Assembly (NCBI RefSeq): GCF_000719285.1
Contig: NZ_JOFS01000003.1
Coordinates: 216,081 to 280,080, forward strand
Direction of reading: 5' to 3'
From: Streptomyces bicolor
GTDB lineage: Bacteria; Actinomycetota; Actinomycetes; Streptomycetales; Streptomycetaceae
Length of the DNA: 64,000 nucleotides
In this document: positions 63,658 to 64,000 of the stretch, piece after piece
Position numbering within the stretch: the stretch's first letter is position 1
Layout of the letters: each line of letters starts with the position of its first letter
The notes under the pieces: model-generated
The model's input: the letters and a program-made list of their open reading frames with translations, nothing else
The model's database searches: none
What the model was told of the DNA's origin: nothing
Translations under genes and position numbers: made by a program

Positions 63658-64000
63658 AGCCCGAGCCGCTGAACCGGGTACTGCGTAGTCAGCAGCCGGA
63701 GCGGCCAACCCACTACCTACGAATACCCTCAACGGGGTCGATTTTCGGCGTGCCCGCATGCCCGAATTCGAATCCACCGGGCCCGATTATGAATCGGGCG
63801 GGGGAATCGGTTAACGTAGTGAATGTCGAAAGGCCGCCGGGCGAAAGCCCAAAGCCTCCCGACATCCCGCCGACAGGGAATCGGATCGAGAAAAGATCTG
63901 GTAGAGTCGGAAACGCAAGACCGAAGGGAAGCGCCCGGAGGAAAGCCCGAGAGGGTGAGTACAAAGGAAGCGTCCGTTCCTTGAGAACTCAACAGCGTGC
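63658..64000 (+). promoter_or_regulatory. rRNA operon leader with further promoter candidates
   Basis: It contains further -10-like boxes TAACGT (63812-63817) and TAGAGT (63902-63907), a perfect CCCGATT-ATG-AATCGGG palindrome (63782-63798), and at the very end TTGAGAACTCAACAGCGTGC, the actinobacterial rRNA leader signature. The 16S gene lies beyond the edge. No protein gene is supported. Confidence 0.7.

Noticed and set aside
63755..63790. TTCGAAT resembling a tRNA T-loop
   Set aside because: The flanking bases do not form a five-pair T stem, and no anticodon or acceptor arms are found.
63700..64000. 16S rRNA gene in the window
   Set aside because: The sequence ends in the leader; the mature 16S start motif is not reached.

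Overview
The window is a high-GC Streptomyces-type chromosomal segment. The evidence is strong GC3 bias, frequent GTG/TTG starts, 4-nt ATGA/GTGA gene overlaps, a short chaplin, Asp23-type stress clusters and an actinobacterial rRNA leader at the right edge. From memory, unverified, the gene content resembles the chpE neighbourhood of Streptomyces coelicolor, read here towards an rRNA operon. I see no prophage, transposase, CRISPR array or biosynthetic cluster. This is conserved core or near-core chromosome.

Layout. 1-6.1 kb: a partial GH25 lysozyme, a class II aldolase, an alpha/beta hydrolase, a helical hypothetical, a VOC protein and a beta-propeller gene with an apparent 1-nt frameshift. 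6.1-9.3 kb: an ABC-F ATPase behind a 7-codon leaderless mini-ORF, a small HTH protein and an enoyl-CoA hydratase. 9.3-12.5 kb: a six-gene Asp23/AmaP envelope-stress cluster. 12.5-15 kb: an atypical SDR and a GH15 trehalase-like enzyme. 15.1-20.4 kb: a translationally coupled symporter / ECF sigma / one-TM protein operon, divergent from DUF3311-cstA-ybdD. 20.5-28.5 kb: a hypothetical protein, SURF1 with its start buried in a perfect hairpin, a Zn-ribbon protein, a DEDDh exonuclease, a VIT1-like transporter, an alcohol dehydrogenase, a CopD protein and a CoA-transferase. 28.6-35 kb: a subtilase, the DUF485-actP operon with a CRP-like site, moaA and small conserved genes. 35-41.2 kb: tyrS, tldD-pmbA and the fabG-fabI pair. 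41.3-46.3 kb: a secreted protein, a GntR/MFS divergent pair, microproteins, a SixA phosphatase and serB. 46.7-52.6 kb: a streptophobe-type membrane protein, a double-FHA ABC transporter and a lytic-transglycosylase-like protein behind a candidate c-di-AMP riboswitch. 52.8-57.2 kb: a QueA-like/SDR operon, a GAF histidine kinase with NarL regulator, and chpE. 57.3-63.6 kb: a hypothetical, an ABC ATPase, NfeD-stomatin, an HNH endonuclease, a PEBP protein, Spo0M and a 3-methyladenine glycosylase. 63.6-64 kb: the rRNA operon promoter and leader region, with the rRNA itself outside the window.

Themes. Envelope maintenance and stress recur (Asp23 set, NfeD-stomatin, FHA-ABC, lytic enzyme, chaplin), as does carbon uptake (two SSS symporters, CstA). 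Several genes appear to be transcribed leaderlessly, with a TANNNT box 6-7 nt before the start codon. A dispersed intergenic repeat (three copies) and an over-represented palindrome, ACGCGCGCGT (12 copies by eye), are the most notable non-genic signals.
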